Source: Actinidia chinensis (Eukaryota > Streptophyta > Magnoliopsida > Ericales > Actinidiaceae). From it: DNA of 10,000 nt. A program made the translations under genes and the position numbers. Under the pieces are notes generated by a model that did no database searches, was not told the origin of the DNA, and worked only from the letters and a program-made list of their open reading frames with translations. Every line of letters starts with the position of its first letter. Position 1 is the first letter of the stretch. The DNA lies in assembly GCA_009663005.1 (NCBI GenBank), contig CM018896.1, forward strand, positions 9,583,513 to 9,593,512, written 5' to 3'. This document shows, piece by piece, positions 1 through 8,549 of this stretch.

Positions 1-880
1 AAATTAGTGATTGGCTATGTCTAAGAGAATCCGTCAGTGACCTCGCCAAGTTTGTGGCTCAAAAGGCGCACTGTTCTCGGCGAAGGGTGTTGTGTTATCT
101 CGGAAGGATCCGAGACTATTCCGGGAAAAGGCCTTGGAAGAGGGATCCAAGGGAAAGCAGGTCGGCCCAATTGCCGGAGGCAAAGAAGGCTTAAAATGAC
201 ACCGGAGCGTCTGGAGCGCCGCGAGGCCGCCATTGCTTCAGACTGACTGAGGGCAGCCTCGGTCAGGCGAAATCTTGGTGAAGCCCTTGGGCCCACAGGC
301 TTCAGTGAGGCCATCTGCCGGCACAGGCTGAAAGCTTCTGCCGGGGGTGCTACTTCCGGCGGAACAAGGAGAAGGTGGATAGGATCACCTCGATCAGGGT
401 GGTGACCAAGTTTCTCCATGTGCTCGGCCAGGGATTTGTCTTTCCCTCAAGACGTTGTCATTCCTAGTCAGTGCGGTAATTTTGAGTTCGTCGTAGCAGG
501 GGTTATTATGAGGGTCTTCTCTCGCCGTACGAGCAGAGACTTCGCCGAGGGCGCCCTCAGTCAAAGGTATCGCTGAATCGACGGAGGATGGAAATGTCGG
601 GTGCAGAATAGGGCCATTGAATTAGAAGGTGCCCTTGCGAGGAGAAGGCGAAGGGAACGAGGCTCTCACCGAGGCTGTAGTGATGCCGAGACAAGGTCAT
701 CGCGGAGTTAGAGGCGAGGAATCTTCCGAGCATGTGAAAAGAGCCAAGTTGTCTCGCAGGCAGGATCATCGCCGCGTTCAAAGAGTCGGGATGACTTTTA
801 GCAGCGTTTGAGGGGATCAGAATCTTCTTACTTCGGCGATGGCTTTGACTTCTGCCCTATTTTATTTATTTTTATTTTAA
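1..880 (+). pseudogene. Partial second antisense-type ORF (middle and C-terminal part), divergent and frame-broken
   Basis: I read this as the later part of another ORF of the PF04195-like type, in the same direction as the one at 1668-3940. At about 50-250 the + strand shows LFREKALEEGSKGK and a basic KMTPERLERREAAIAS run. At 400-460 a short segment looks like the start of a charged region. At 615-760 there is coiled-coil-like sequence (ELEGALARRRRER, EALTEAVV across frames). At 770-855 there are AAFKES, AAFEGIR and FGDGFDFCP, which line up with FKASGEF and GFEFC of the other copy. It lacks the HFP-LGVD tail, running instead into T-rich DNA, and its N-terminal half is outside the window or missing. 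It could belong to a neighbouring element or be a duplication inside this one. Similarity is by eye and weak in places. Confidence 0.45.
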
Positions 881-1259
881 TTTTTTTTTTGTAACCGTGA
901 TATTCGATGAATAAATAAGATGATCGCTTTCAAACTGGTATCGTTTTCTTTTTGGACTTGATTACCTCGGCATGGATTCATAAGCTCCTGGGCGACGAGA
1001 AAATATACGGCTGGATCGTCGACTGGCGTGAATATGGTGAATGGGCGTTCTTATCCAATGGCGACGTCTGTGATGTGATCAAGGATCCTCAAGCCGTTTC
1101 GCAATGAACTGAGCGATCTAGTTTTTTGACCAAATTGAACTGGCGATTCTAGATTTTTTGCAATGAACTGGCGATCTAGATTTTTCCTAGGTGATATAAT
1201 ATTTGGCGGGCATGATTTTATTGGTAGTTCAGTTAGGAAAAAATTTTGGGCGAGCTAGG
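881..1259. repeat. AT-rich spacer after the partial ORF at 1-880
   Basis: This stretch begins with a run of ten T (881-890), has AATAAA at 910-915 on the + strand, and carries ggcga/ggcgatc words in AT-rich sequence. It has the same look and relative position (directly after an antisense-type ORF) as the spacer at 3941-4368. No coding motif was found in it. Confidence 0.45.
1102..1189 (+). repeat. Three-copy tandem repeat of about 29-30 bp
   Basis: Three head-to-tail units start at 1102, 1131 and 1161. Each has the pattern caatgaactggcgatctag followed by a T run; unit 1 has gagcgatc instead of ggcgatc, and unit 2 has small insertions (caaattgaac, gcgattctag). Short tandem repeats of this type are common in the region downstream of pol in Tat elements. 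Confidence 0.75.
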
Positions 1260-1660
1260 TAGGAGACTAGTCATCCAATCATAGGTGATCCACATAACAG
1301 AATCATAGGCCTGTGTTCGCGCGGACCAATGCTGACGTGTTGTGCAATGATGGTACCGGACAGGTGGAGAGCGTCGACGACTCACTCCAGGAGCCAAACG
1401 TGGATGGGAACTTATTAAAGCAGAAGAAGAAACTGTTGGGTCGGCGGAAAAAAAATGGTTTAATGGCGGGAAACGGAGTTTTCACATCTCGGAAATCGGG
1501 AACGTACGCGTGTGGATTGGGCCGTTGGGCCAGATCGAATCACAGCCCTCTACTATGGTATATCAATGGGGTGTGGTTAACCTGTTCATTCGCACATTTC
1601 CGTTGATGCGAAGTGCTGATCCATTTTTAATTGCATCTCGCCATAACCAGGTCGGCTGCC
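1260..1660. other. Unassigned 400-base stretch: possible LTR remnant or promoter side of the antisense ORF
   Basis: No domain motif is visible in either strand. A TATATCA element at 1559-1565 lies about 105 bases before the chosen antisense-ORF start and could be its TATA box. By position, the element's 3' LTR would also be expected around here or further left. I found no convincing polypurine tract beside a TG...CA boundary, so neither reading can be fixed. Confidence 0.25.
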
Positions 1661-1667
1661 CGTTTGT

Positions 1668-3940
1668 ATGTTCTCCAAGACCAACCATCGGCGCGAAGAA
1701 TCTGGCAATCCCTGCCTTCTGGATATCCATCATCTAGGGGCGAAGTCTTATATCGACGAACGGCCAGTCTCCGTCTCGTCTCCACCAACAAACTCCCCAA
1801 AGATGGATACTGCGTCTTACCAAGGAGGGGGTAGCCATGTTCCCAGGGAAGAACTGGACAAGCTCGGATCCACTTATTCATTCCCCTCAGGATTACTTCG
1901 GCTTCTGGGGAAGGAGAGAAACTTGTATCAGCCTCGCCAGGCGAGGTGGGCATTACGAAGCCCAGCCGCTTTTCTGGCCGGCTTAGGCTCCCCTCCATCC
2001 GACCATTAGGGAATCTATTCATTACAAGATCTGCCCTGCACAATTGTCTCCTAACGCGTTGCGATAAGTCATTTGTTCGCTGGTGATTATGGCGTTATTT
2101 TCAAGCGTCACATGTCCTGTGGACGAAATTCAGGTCTTGTACTCCCTCAATCCCTTACTGATTCGGGGTCGGTGGGTGGTACATTCAGGCGAGGCCCGAG
2201 GAAGAACCTGTTCCGAGGATCCGAGCAACGTAGAAGGGGTGAAGACGAGGTTCTTTTTTTTTTTGCCTCGGGGGGACGAATGGAGTTTCCCGTCGGGCAC
2301 AACCCTCCGCGACAGTAATCCGCGGGTCCCAAATCTTGGGGGAGATGCCAGGTTAGTTCCTAATTGGTCTTTTGTCTCTAAGCCTTATTTCGCCGGACAT
2401 GCGATTCAGGGAAAAAAGCTGTATAAGTTGCCGACCTTGTCCGAGGTTGACACAAAAAGGACGGAGGCGATATTTGGGAAGTAGAGCCCGGAGCTACTTT
2501 GAGGTGTCGAAAGGTTACTGGAGTTCGCGGACCTTTCAAAAAAACACTTTGCGGCTGGTGCACGGCGCTCTCTACCGTGGCGGAGGGAGACAACAAGACT
2601 TTTTTTTGTGGGGACGAGGGTGAGTTCGTTACTCGCGAAGACTCGGGTGAATACCTGGGAGTTATTCAGACGGGATATCGGAGAGGCGTTAGGAGAGCCC
2701 ACCCGGTTTTCACTGGATGATGCATGGATGTGAAACCTTGGTAAAGGTGGCTCGGGGGGGAAGGTTTAAAGGGCCCGTTTACGAATCTCCATCTGGGACT
2801 CCGGTCCCATTGTTCGGATCAGGTGTCGGTTTCCCCATTTCGGAATCCGAGCTACTCCCCGAGCTCAAATTGATGCGTATATTCAAAAAACCAATTGTTT
2901 ACTGTTTTGTTCCTTATTGAACATCTTCATGTGCAGCTATGTCGCTCGAGCTGGTGCCACATTGTGGGCAAAAACCGAGGGCACGGCCAAGGCCCGAGGA
3001 GAATGCTACGAAGGAGAAGACGGCCAGCCTCCACCAAGGACGTGGACATCCGCGAGAAAACGTACGTGGAAGGCGACTTTTAATCGAAATAGGCGAGCTG
3101 ACTCGTAGAAGGGAAAAGAAGCAGTGCCGCCCACGCTGCTAAAAAATTCAATCTAATGAGGGGTGATCAATCTAGAGGGCGTGATGCTGAAGCGGGGGAC
3201 CTCTTCCCTGGTGCGAATAGGATCCGAGTCTATGTCGGAGGAGCTTCAGTGGCTCGTAGGCTGCCTTACGGGGGTGATTCCTGTTCCGACCAGAAAGAGG
3301 TTGACAATTATCCGAGGAATGAATTGGTCGCCAAATCTTTCATGCCTTGGGCCAGGGTAATCGTGAAAATCTTGGTGGTTGTTTTTCTTCGGCGAATACT
3401 GAGGTGTTAATTGGCAGGTGGTCGTTGTTGTTCGCCTCTTCTTTGCCTCCGCAGCCAGCAGTATTCCACGACGTAAACTTCCAAAGGGCTCGCGCAGACT
3501 CGCCGAGCTGGAAATGGAATGGTAAAAGCTCAAAACTCGAGCCCCTTTAAAGCGGAGACTAAGCGCCGAGTTGGCGAGAAGGATCACCAGCCCGGCACAC
3601 CGAGGTGACGATTCTGAAAGGCCACTTGTGGCGGAGATTACAAATAAACTGGCGAAGGCCAGGAGTAGCCATTGAGGACTTCAAAGCCTCGGGAGAATTC
3701 AAGCGGCGGTTACAGATTCTGTTGCGACGGACTTCAGGCGAGGGCTTTGAGTTTTGCAAGAGGCAGCTCATCCATCAATTTCCCCAACCTCGGTGTTGAT
3801 GTGGGAATATGGCGATGGGACCCAAGGCTTCGCCGAGGAAGGAGGAGGCGATGAAGAAGGAGAAGATCAATGCTGCGGGAGTGCTCCCAATGTATAAAAG
3901 TTTTTTTTTGTGTGTCTTTTTTTTTTGTCCATATAAATGA
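1668..3940 (+). pseudogene. Antisense extra ORF of the element: PF04195-like 'putative gypsy type transposon' protein, frame-broken
   Basis: Runs opposite to gag-pol, in the region where Tat elements such as Grande and Retand are known to carry antisense ORFs. I choose ATG 1668 because the frame then runs into REELDKLGSTYSFP (about 1848-1890), the conserved start of this plant family. LHPTIREFIHY, AQLSPNALR and an SLVIMALF segment follow (about 1990-2095) across frames. The 2083-2484 frame carries RVPNLGGDARLVPNWSFVS and KLYKLPTLSEVDTKRTEAIF. From about 2940 the coding turns into charged, coiled-coil-like sequence (LWAKTE at 2962-2979, then KARGE, IGELTR). The tail has FKASGEFKRR, GFEFCKRQLIHQFP and LGVDVG, matching the usual end. 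Function is unknown; a DNA- or chromatin-related role has not been shown. At least five frame changes are needed to follow it. AT content rises sharply after the end. Confidence 0.75.
2877..2936 (+). other. Possible intron or 3' splice site inside the antisense ORF
   Basis: Just before the coiled-coil part, the + strand changes from coding-like sequence to a T-rich stretch ending in TTCATGTGCAG at 2936, which looks like a plant 3' splice site. A GT at 2877 could be the donor (60 bases, at the lower limit for plants). A stronger donor-like GGTGAGT lies near 2618-2624. The broken frames prevent a phase check, so this stays a suggestion. Confidence 0.25.
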
Positions 3941-4368
3941 AAATTCTTTTGTTCCCCGTATCTTTCGTTTGGATGTTAATGGCGACCCATAAAGTAATGT
4001 CGAAGTCTCAATCAACTGGTATTATACTGGCAAATTCATAATGGGAGATCTCATTTTGCTTCTGAATTGGCGAATATCATTTTCTTTTAAAGGGCGGATC
4101 TCAATACTTGGCGAGGTTTTCTGTAAATGGCGATATCATGATGCGATTTTTTTTTCTTTAAATGGCGAGAGCTCAATAGTGGCGATCAGTGATATAGGCG
4201 ATCATAATAATGGAGACATAGAGCGGGCGATCATAATATAGGCGACTAAACAAATAAACAATGCGGATAGAAATCTTTCGTATAAACGATGATTTCTACA
4301 TGGCGATCTTAACAAATCCTAATGAATAAACTTATTAGGGCGCGAATGGCGAAGGGGTTTCATGACCT
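3941..4368. repeat. AT-rich spacer with about ten ggcga/ggcgatc units between pol and the antisense ORF
   Basis: No coding motif was found in this stretch. From 4069 to 4352 the + strand repeats ggcga about ten times, often as tggcgatc, with AT-rich sequence between. A perfect 13-base direct repeat, ggcgatcataata, occurs at 4197-4209 and 4226-4238, a 29-base period. Tat elements are known for variable tandem repeats in the region downstream of pol. The converging minus-strand pol and plus-strand ORF both end beside it. Confidence 0.6.
4253..4330 (+). promoter_or_regulatory. AATAAA motifs downstream of the antisense ORF (possible poly(A) signals)
   Basis: AATAAA occurs at 4253-4258 and 4325-4330 on the + strand, roughly 300-400 bases after the end of the antisense ORF. 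They could act as polyadenylation signals for its transcript. In AT-rich DNA such hexamers also arise by chance, so this is only a position-based suggestion. Confidence 0.2.
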
Positions 4369-5510
4369 TCACTGATAGTACTTTTTCAAAGCTCGGCATT
4401 CCAGGGATGTGAAAGTGCTTTTCCGTCCGGGTCGTTCTAACATAAGTCCCCGGTCGGAGACTTTGAATGACATTGTAAGGACCTTCCACGTTGGGCCGAG
4501 CTGTCCTTTTTTGTTCTTAGTTGACAGGGTTACTTTCCGCAGAACCCAGATCGCCGGAAGGAATGAACGGTGCCTACTCTTGATGTTAGTTAATTGGCGA
4601 CTTGGCACTTGTAAGCCATTTGGAGTAGCTCGGCGTCTCTCTTTTTCTTCAAGGAGGTCTAGATTGATTCTGAGGCGGCCTCATTGATTTCTTTGTCGAA
4701 ATTTCGAAACCCTGAAGCTCGGTACCAGTTCCAACGGTATGACTGATTTGGTTCAGAGACCATGGATATGGAGTTTCGCCGTAATAGGAATCCGGCGTAG
4801 TAGTATGATAGCCCAAAGTATGCTTGGTAAGTTTTCGCCCATCGCTTTTTGATCGGTCCAACATCGCCTTTAAATTCCTGAGGATGGTACGATTGGTTAT
4901 TTCAAACTTGCCCATTGCTGAGGATGACCGGGCGGGAGAGAAATGAGGGAGATGCGAGATCCGAACCGAATCGTCTGAACCTGTCGTTTGTGAAACTGTC
5001 TGGCGTGTCCGAGATGATAACCTTGGGATCCGAATTGCAAATGAGTGCTCCATAAGAAGTCCCGGGGGATTTTTCTCAGGAATTCTGGCGAGAGGCCTGA
5101 GCTTCTATCCATTTAGTGAAATAATCTATGGACGATTAAAAACTTCCTTGCAAAGGAGGGCTGCGGTAGGGGGTAGGGACCCCAGAAATGTCTATTCCTC
5201 AATGGGCGAATGGCCAAAGGGCTGGGACATTGGTACATTCGGTGTGAAAGGAGACGGCTCTAACGGGGGCAAAACCTCTGGCATTGTGCATTTTCTCTAA
5301 ACATATGCTGTCGCATATCGTTCTATGGTCGGCCAAAAAATATCTTGGCGAATAGTTTCTTCGCCAGTGACCTTGCTCCGGAGTGATTTCCGGCATATGC
5401 CGTCGTTGTATTTCTCGTAGAACGTACTCTGCATCTTCTGGTCGGAGACATTTTCAGGAGTGAGTCCTAAAAAAAGGAACTCTTGTACAGCACGCCATTA
5501 AAAATTACAG
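4369..5510 (-). pseudogene. Integrase (zinc-binding, catalytic core and C-terminal part), frame-broken; end of pol
   Basis: Inserts the cDNA into the host genome. A linker with MDEIIAYLQRGILPEDK (about 5600-5550) precedes it. The zinc-binding part shows YVLREI (about 5430), GNHSGARSLAKK (about 5390-5350), FWPTIERYATAYV and CQRF (about 5283-5270). The core has GIDI (Asp codon 5192-5190; the Trp before it is now a TGA stop), KVIISDTPDSF (Asp 5009-5007) and GKFEITNRTIL (Glu 4903-4901). D-D spacing is about 61 and D-E about 35 codons, normal for the family, but the three residues lie in different frames. YHTTTPDSYYGETPY matches the AYRTTPRT-TGETPF segment. The C-terminal part includes VLRKVTLSTKNKKGQLGPTW and ends at ALKKYYQ followed by a stop, the usual end of the plant polyprotein. 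Confidence 0.92.
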
Positions 5511-5690
5511 AACTTGCGGATCTGTATTGGAAAAGGACGGCGGAGCTTGGTGCTTATCTTCTGGCAGGATCCCTCTTTGGAGATAGGCAATAATCTCGTC
5601 CATCCACGTAGGGTTTTCTTCCGTTTGGAGGACTTGGTTGGCGACTCCAATGCTTGGCTGGTTAAAAATTCCAGAGGTATGCATCTGCAA
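5510..5690 (-). other. Linker between the second RNase H and integrase
   Basis: The minus strand reads through one open stretch here, with SWMD-like WMDEIIAYLQRGILPEDKHQ at about 5600-5540. This is the short conserved tether ('W-D-I--YL--G-LP-D---A') that joins RNase H to integrase in plant Tat-type polyproteins. It has no catalytic role of its own. A run of nine A on the + strand (5689-5697) sits at its upstream edge. Confidence 0.6.
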
Positions 5691-6110
5691 AAAAAAACTC
5701 AAAGTTGACGCCACAGATGAGCTAAGGCGTCTGCCTTTTTATTATCTTCTCGGAGAATCTGTGAATCTTGAAACTCCTTGATCTTGGCGGATACAACCTT
5801 CACTTCGCCTAATAGGCTATCATTATTGCGTCATTGGCGAGGTAGTCTCATTGGACTTGGTTTACCACCAGTGCGAGGTCAATAGAAAAAACTTCCAAAG
5901 ATTGTGCTCCCAAACTCTGTCTGCTGGACCCTTAATCCGGCGAGGAGGGCCGTATTCGGACTTCATTGTTTGTGGCTTTAAAAAAAAAAAACCCCCTCTT
6001 ATGGCGATTCCATTTGTTCGCCCGCGGAGCTCGGAGACAGCCTGCCCGCAGCCGTTGCGGGTTTTAGAAGAGCCATCAACGAACAATATCCAGTGGGCAG
6101 GTTTTTCTGA
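5690..6110 (-). pseudogene. Second, archaeal-like RNase H (aRNH) typical of Tat elements, frame-broken
   Basis: Tat-clade elements carry a second RNase H between the RT-linked one and integrase. The minus strand opens with FVDGSSKTRNGCG, the conserved FVDGSS-GSG start, with the first catalytic Asp at codon 6077-6075. KSEYGP at about 5963-5946 matches the N-E-EYEA segment, with the Glu at codon 5957-5955. DLALVVNQV at 5880-5854 matches the SDSQLVVNQV segment and supplies the third acidic residue. Near 5785-5720 IKEFQDSQILREDNKKADAL matches the conserved end (I-RE-N--ADALA). Between the first and second motifs a 12-A run on the + strand (5980-5991) reads as FFF, longer than the usual F-F, and probably marks an indel. 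Four recognisable motifs in the right order make the call secure. Confidence 0.88.
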
Positions 6111-6269
6111 GATTTGAGAAGATTGTTCTTTAGGTTATTCTCGCTTCAGGAGGGGCCGCTTTCAGGTTGTTGAGTGGCCTCATGGGTGGATTCGACAATG
6201 AAATCAGCCAGGGCCTGGGCCCTTTATTGTGTCCTTGGGGGGGGGGGGGACTTGTATTCAATGTGGGAA

Positions 6270-6740
6270 TTCACTTAGTTAGACGGACCATTTGATGAGC
6301 GACCTGACGCATCTGGTCGCTGAAGAATATGCTTCAATGGCTGATTTTTTTTTTCCGTCAGCACTGATGATGGGAATGGGCTGAAAGTAATGACGAAGTT
6401 TTCATGGCGGCGATCCATTAGGGCGTTAGTTGAGTTTGTTTTTCGATCTTTGGATATCTGGTGTCTCTGCTACCAATAAGACTTTAGAAACGTAGTAAAT
6501 TGGCCTTTGGGACCTGATCTTCTCTCGGATGAGCACAGCACTCACCGCGGTGGGCGAGATGGGACAAATATACGTAAAGGTCCTCGCCGGGGGTTGCGGG
6601 GACTTGAGTAAAGGCGGGGAAAGAGGTACTCGTCTTCAGCTGTTGGTGGAACGCATTTTCGATTCCTCATCCATTGAAAGTCCTGCTTTTCCTTAGGATT
6701 TTGAAAGAAGGGGAGGCATTGTCCGCAGACTGGAGACAAA
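6270..6740 (-). pseudogene. RT-linked (Ty3-type) RNase H domain, frame-broken
   Basis: This domain degrades the RNA strand during cDNA synthesis and directly follows the RT connection. Between 6720 and 6660 the minus strand reads CLPFFQNPKEKQDFQW, matching the conserved PFF-LRK-DF-W segment at the RT-RNase H junction of plant gypsy elements. Around 6590-6500 an LR-YICPISPTAVSAVL-like run followed by a basic IR-E segment corresponds to the YL-VS--AVSAVLIRE motif, and PIYYVSK lies near 6500-6480. The rest to about 6270 is weakly conserved and includes a run of 13 G on the + strand (6237-6249) just beyond the domain. It sits in more than one frame, so the catalytic residues cannot be verified one by one. 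Confidence 0.7.
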
Positions 6741-6749
6741 ATGTTGAGG

Positions 6750-7560
6750 GCGGCTACTAGCCAATCAGCAGATGTACTTCTCGGATACTTCTGGCGAATA
6801 TAGTGATTAGGGCTGGATTTGATCAGGGTTTACTTAGGATTCCACGTTTAGTTGACCAGAAATCCTAAAAAATTTTCGGACGACACTCCAAAAATGCATT
6901 TGGAGGGATTTAATATCATCCGATGGCGAGAGGATGTTGAATGCTTCTTCAAGGTGGGCGATGTGGCGGATGATCGGAGGAGGCTTGTAACCAGCATATC
7001 ATCAATATATACTTCCCATGGTCGTCCCAATTTGTTCTTGAACATCTTATTGGACTAACCTCTGGTACGTCGCCCCAGCGTTCTTCAATCCGAATGGAAG
7101 ACTTTGTAGCAATAAACCCCCTGCGTTCTGTGATAAAAAAGGTCTTTTCAATGTCAGGAGGGTACACTTGATCTGGGATATCCCGAGGGAAAGCGTCATA
7201 AAATTAGGAGCTCGTACTTGGAGGTTGGCGTCGACTATTAGTCTAATTTTTGGCAACAAGAAAACTGTCCTGTGGGCAAGCCTTTTGAGGTCGGTGAAAT
7301 CTACCACATCCTCCACTTTCCCACTTTTTTGGGGGCGACTACGAATTGGCGAGCAATCTGGATAGTGGCCTATTGGACGACGATTAGCTCTTTGAGGAGT
7401 TTATTTACTTCGTCTTCAAATGACTTTAGGCATTCAGGGGCGAACTTCCTTCGCTTTTGGCGAAACAATGGAGAATGCTTCGGGTACGGTGAACAATTTG
7501 TGCATGGCTGAGATCTCAGGATCTATGCCAGGAACGTCTCTTTGCGACCCGGCAAATTAA
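6750..7560 (-). pseudogene. Reverse transcriptase domain, frame-broken, YIDD kept
   Basis: RNA- and DNA-dependent DNA polymerase of the element. The N-terminal side (about 7540-7320) has a PEA-FSIVSPKAK stretch and an EVNKLL-like helix across frames, then VDFTDLK at 7301-7281. The first catalytic aspartate is seen in a different frame (FYDAF, Asp codon 7197-7195), next to PPDIEKT and FITER (about 7165-7125). LPFGLKNAGATYQRL at about 7100-7056 is the hallmark of plant gypsy RT. A single extra base near 7050 then shifts the frame into MFKNKLGRPWEVYIDDMLV, where YIDD spans 7009-6998 and holds the two other catalytic aspartates. LNPSKCIFGV and FLGFLV (about 6915-6852) close the domain. The active-site residues all survive although the frame changes several times. 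Confidence 0.93.
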
Positions 7561-7779
7561 GTCCGAAGTTTTCTTTTCAAGAAGTTTATTCAAGGTGAAC
7601 GAAAGCTCACTGGTACGTCCGACCAACATGATATGGCGATCAGGATAATCTGGATGTATGGAGATGGGGACGATATCTTCAACGAAAGGCTTGGTGTTAT
7701 CGGTTTCCCTGGGTCTGCTAGGGTGAGTTGTTCCATTTCATCTCTAAGTACCTCTGTGTGTCACCCAGTTTTTAATTGC

Positions 7780-8480
7780 TATTGGGTGGTGGCGGAACTA
7801 AAGAGGTTTCGACCTCATGGCCGAGATTGATGAAGCAGTGCATGGCCACTTTCTGATCGCCCTTTATCTCGCCAATCCCTGTTAGGTGGGGAAACTTTAG
7901 CTTCAGGTGAATAAGTCGAGGTGATCGCCCTGATTCCTCCAAAGTTGGGTGCCCCAGGCTGGCATTATAGGCGAGGGCAGTATACACAATTAAAATCCTG
8001 CAACACGGGGGTCTGGTGTGGTTCGCCTCCAAGGTATAGGCAAGTTGATCCATCCCAAGGGGTTGCGTCGTTATTTCCTCCAAATCCGATCAGGGGGTAT
8101 GAAAAAGGGGGCAGCTTGTCCACAGCCCAATCTTCATTTTTTCGAAGCCGAAGATGACACAAGATATTTGCGAAACTCCATTGTCGATCAAAATCATCGG
8201 ACGTTGAAATTGGCAATGACGGCGATGACCAAGGGCATCGTTCCGTGGGGTGGTGGCACGGTGGTAGATGCAAGCCTCTCAAATCAATCATTGTTGAATG
8301 GGTGATAGGTGTTTGATCAGCAAACAAATGATGAGAACAAAGAGAGAGGTTGTAAACTTCTTCCTCGGCGGTCCTATGGGCACTTCTGGCATGTATTCCT
8401 GGATGAAGTCGAAAATAACCGCCCCGATCCGAAAAACCTCCATGGATTGTTTGTAATCCCCCGCAGTTGGGTCTGTTATC
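7780..8480 (-). pseudogene. pro: Retroviral-type aspartic protease, frame-broken
   Basis: This protease would cut the Gag-Pol polyprotein. Upstream, around 8460-8400, a TIHGGF segment resembles the conserved I-TI-GG linker found between the zinc knuckle and protease in these plant elements. The active site reads LIDNGVS with the catalytic Asp codon at 8185-8183; D-N-G in place of D-T-G is usual in plant Tat-type elements. Further on are LRLRKNEDW, a PL-GFGG segment (about 8090-8070), GEEPH-like residues and, at about 7970-7930, YNASLGHPTL, matching the conserved Y-A-LGRPTL at the end of the domain. A LKLKFP segment then GDQKVA (about 7900-7840) match the conserved post-protease region. The active site and the GFGG part lie in different frames, so at least one indel separates them. 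Confidence 0.78.
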
Positions 8481-8549
8481 GCAGTTATCTTCTTTCTGGG
8501 GAGTGGGTGGTGGGCGGAGTGGCTATATCTTCCTCAGGTAACCCATCTT

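Noticed and set aside
21..419. 132-codon open frame on the minus strand
   Set aside because: No family motif is seen, and the opposite strand carries the charged, coiled-coil-like ORF remnant; it looks like a shadow frame.
881..890. Poly-T as the tail of a non-LTR element or SINE on the minus strand
   Set aside because: No target-site duplication and no SINE or LINE body is recognisable beside it.
1627..2043. 138-codon open frame on the minus strand
   Set aside because: It lies opposite the recognisable start of the antisense ORF (REELDKLGSTYSFP on +) and shows no motif of its own.
3246..3587. Minus-strand frame of 113 codons
   Set aside because: It is opposite the charged + strand coding and contains homopolymer-driven composition; no motif recognised.
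3901..3926. T runs as polymerase III or intrinsic terminators
   Set aside because: No upstream tRNA-like gene, A/B box or stem-loop was found; the T runs fit low-complexity sequence at the ORF end.
3734..4015. Minus-strand frame of 93 codons after the pol end
   Set aside because: Mostly the complement of the C-terminal part of the antisense ORF plus the T runs; low-complexity and without a domain.
4069..4352. CRISPR-like spaced repeats
   Set aside because: The repeated word is short, spacing is irregular, there are no cas genes, and the context is a plant retroelement.
4409..4687. Plus-strand frame of 92 codons over the integrase end
   Set aside because: The minus strand carries clear integrase C-terminal motifs, ending in LKKYYQ.
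8018..8305. Plus-strand frame of 95 codons over the protease region
   Set aside because: The minus strand here encodes the protease active site and GFGG segment, so this is a shadow.
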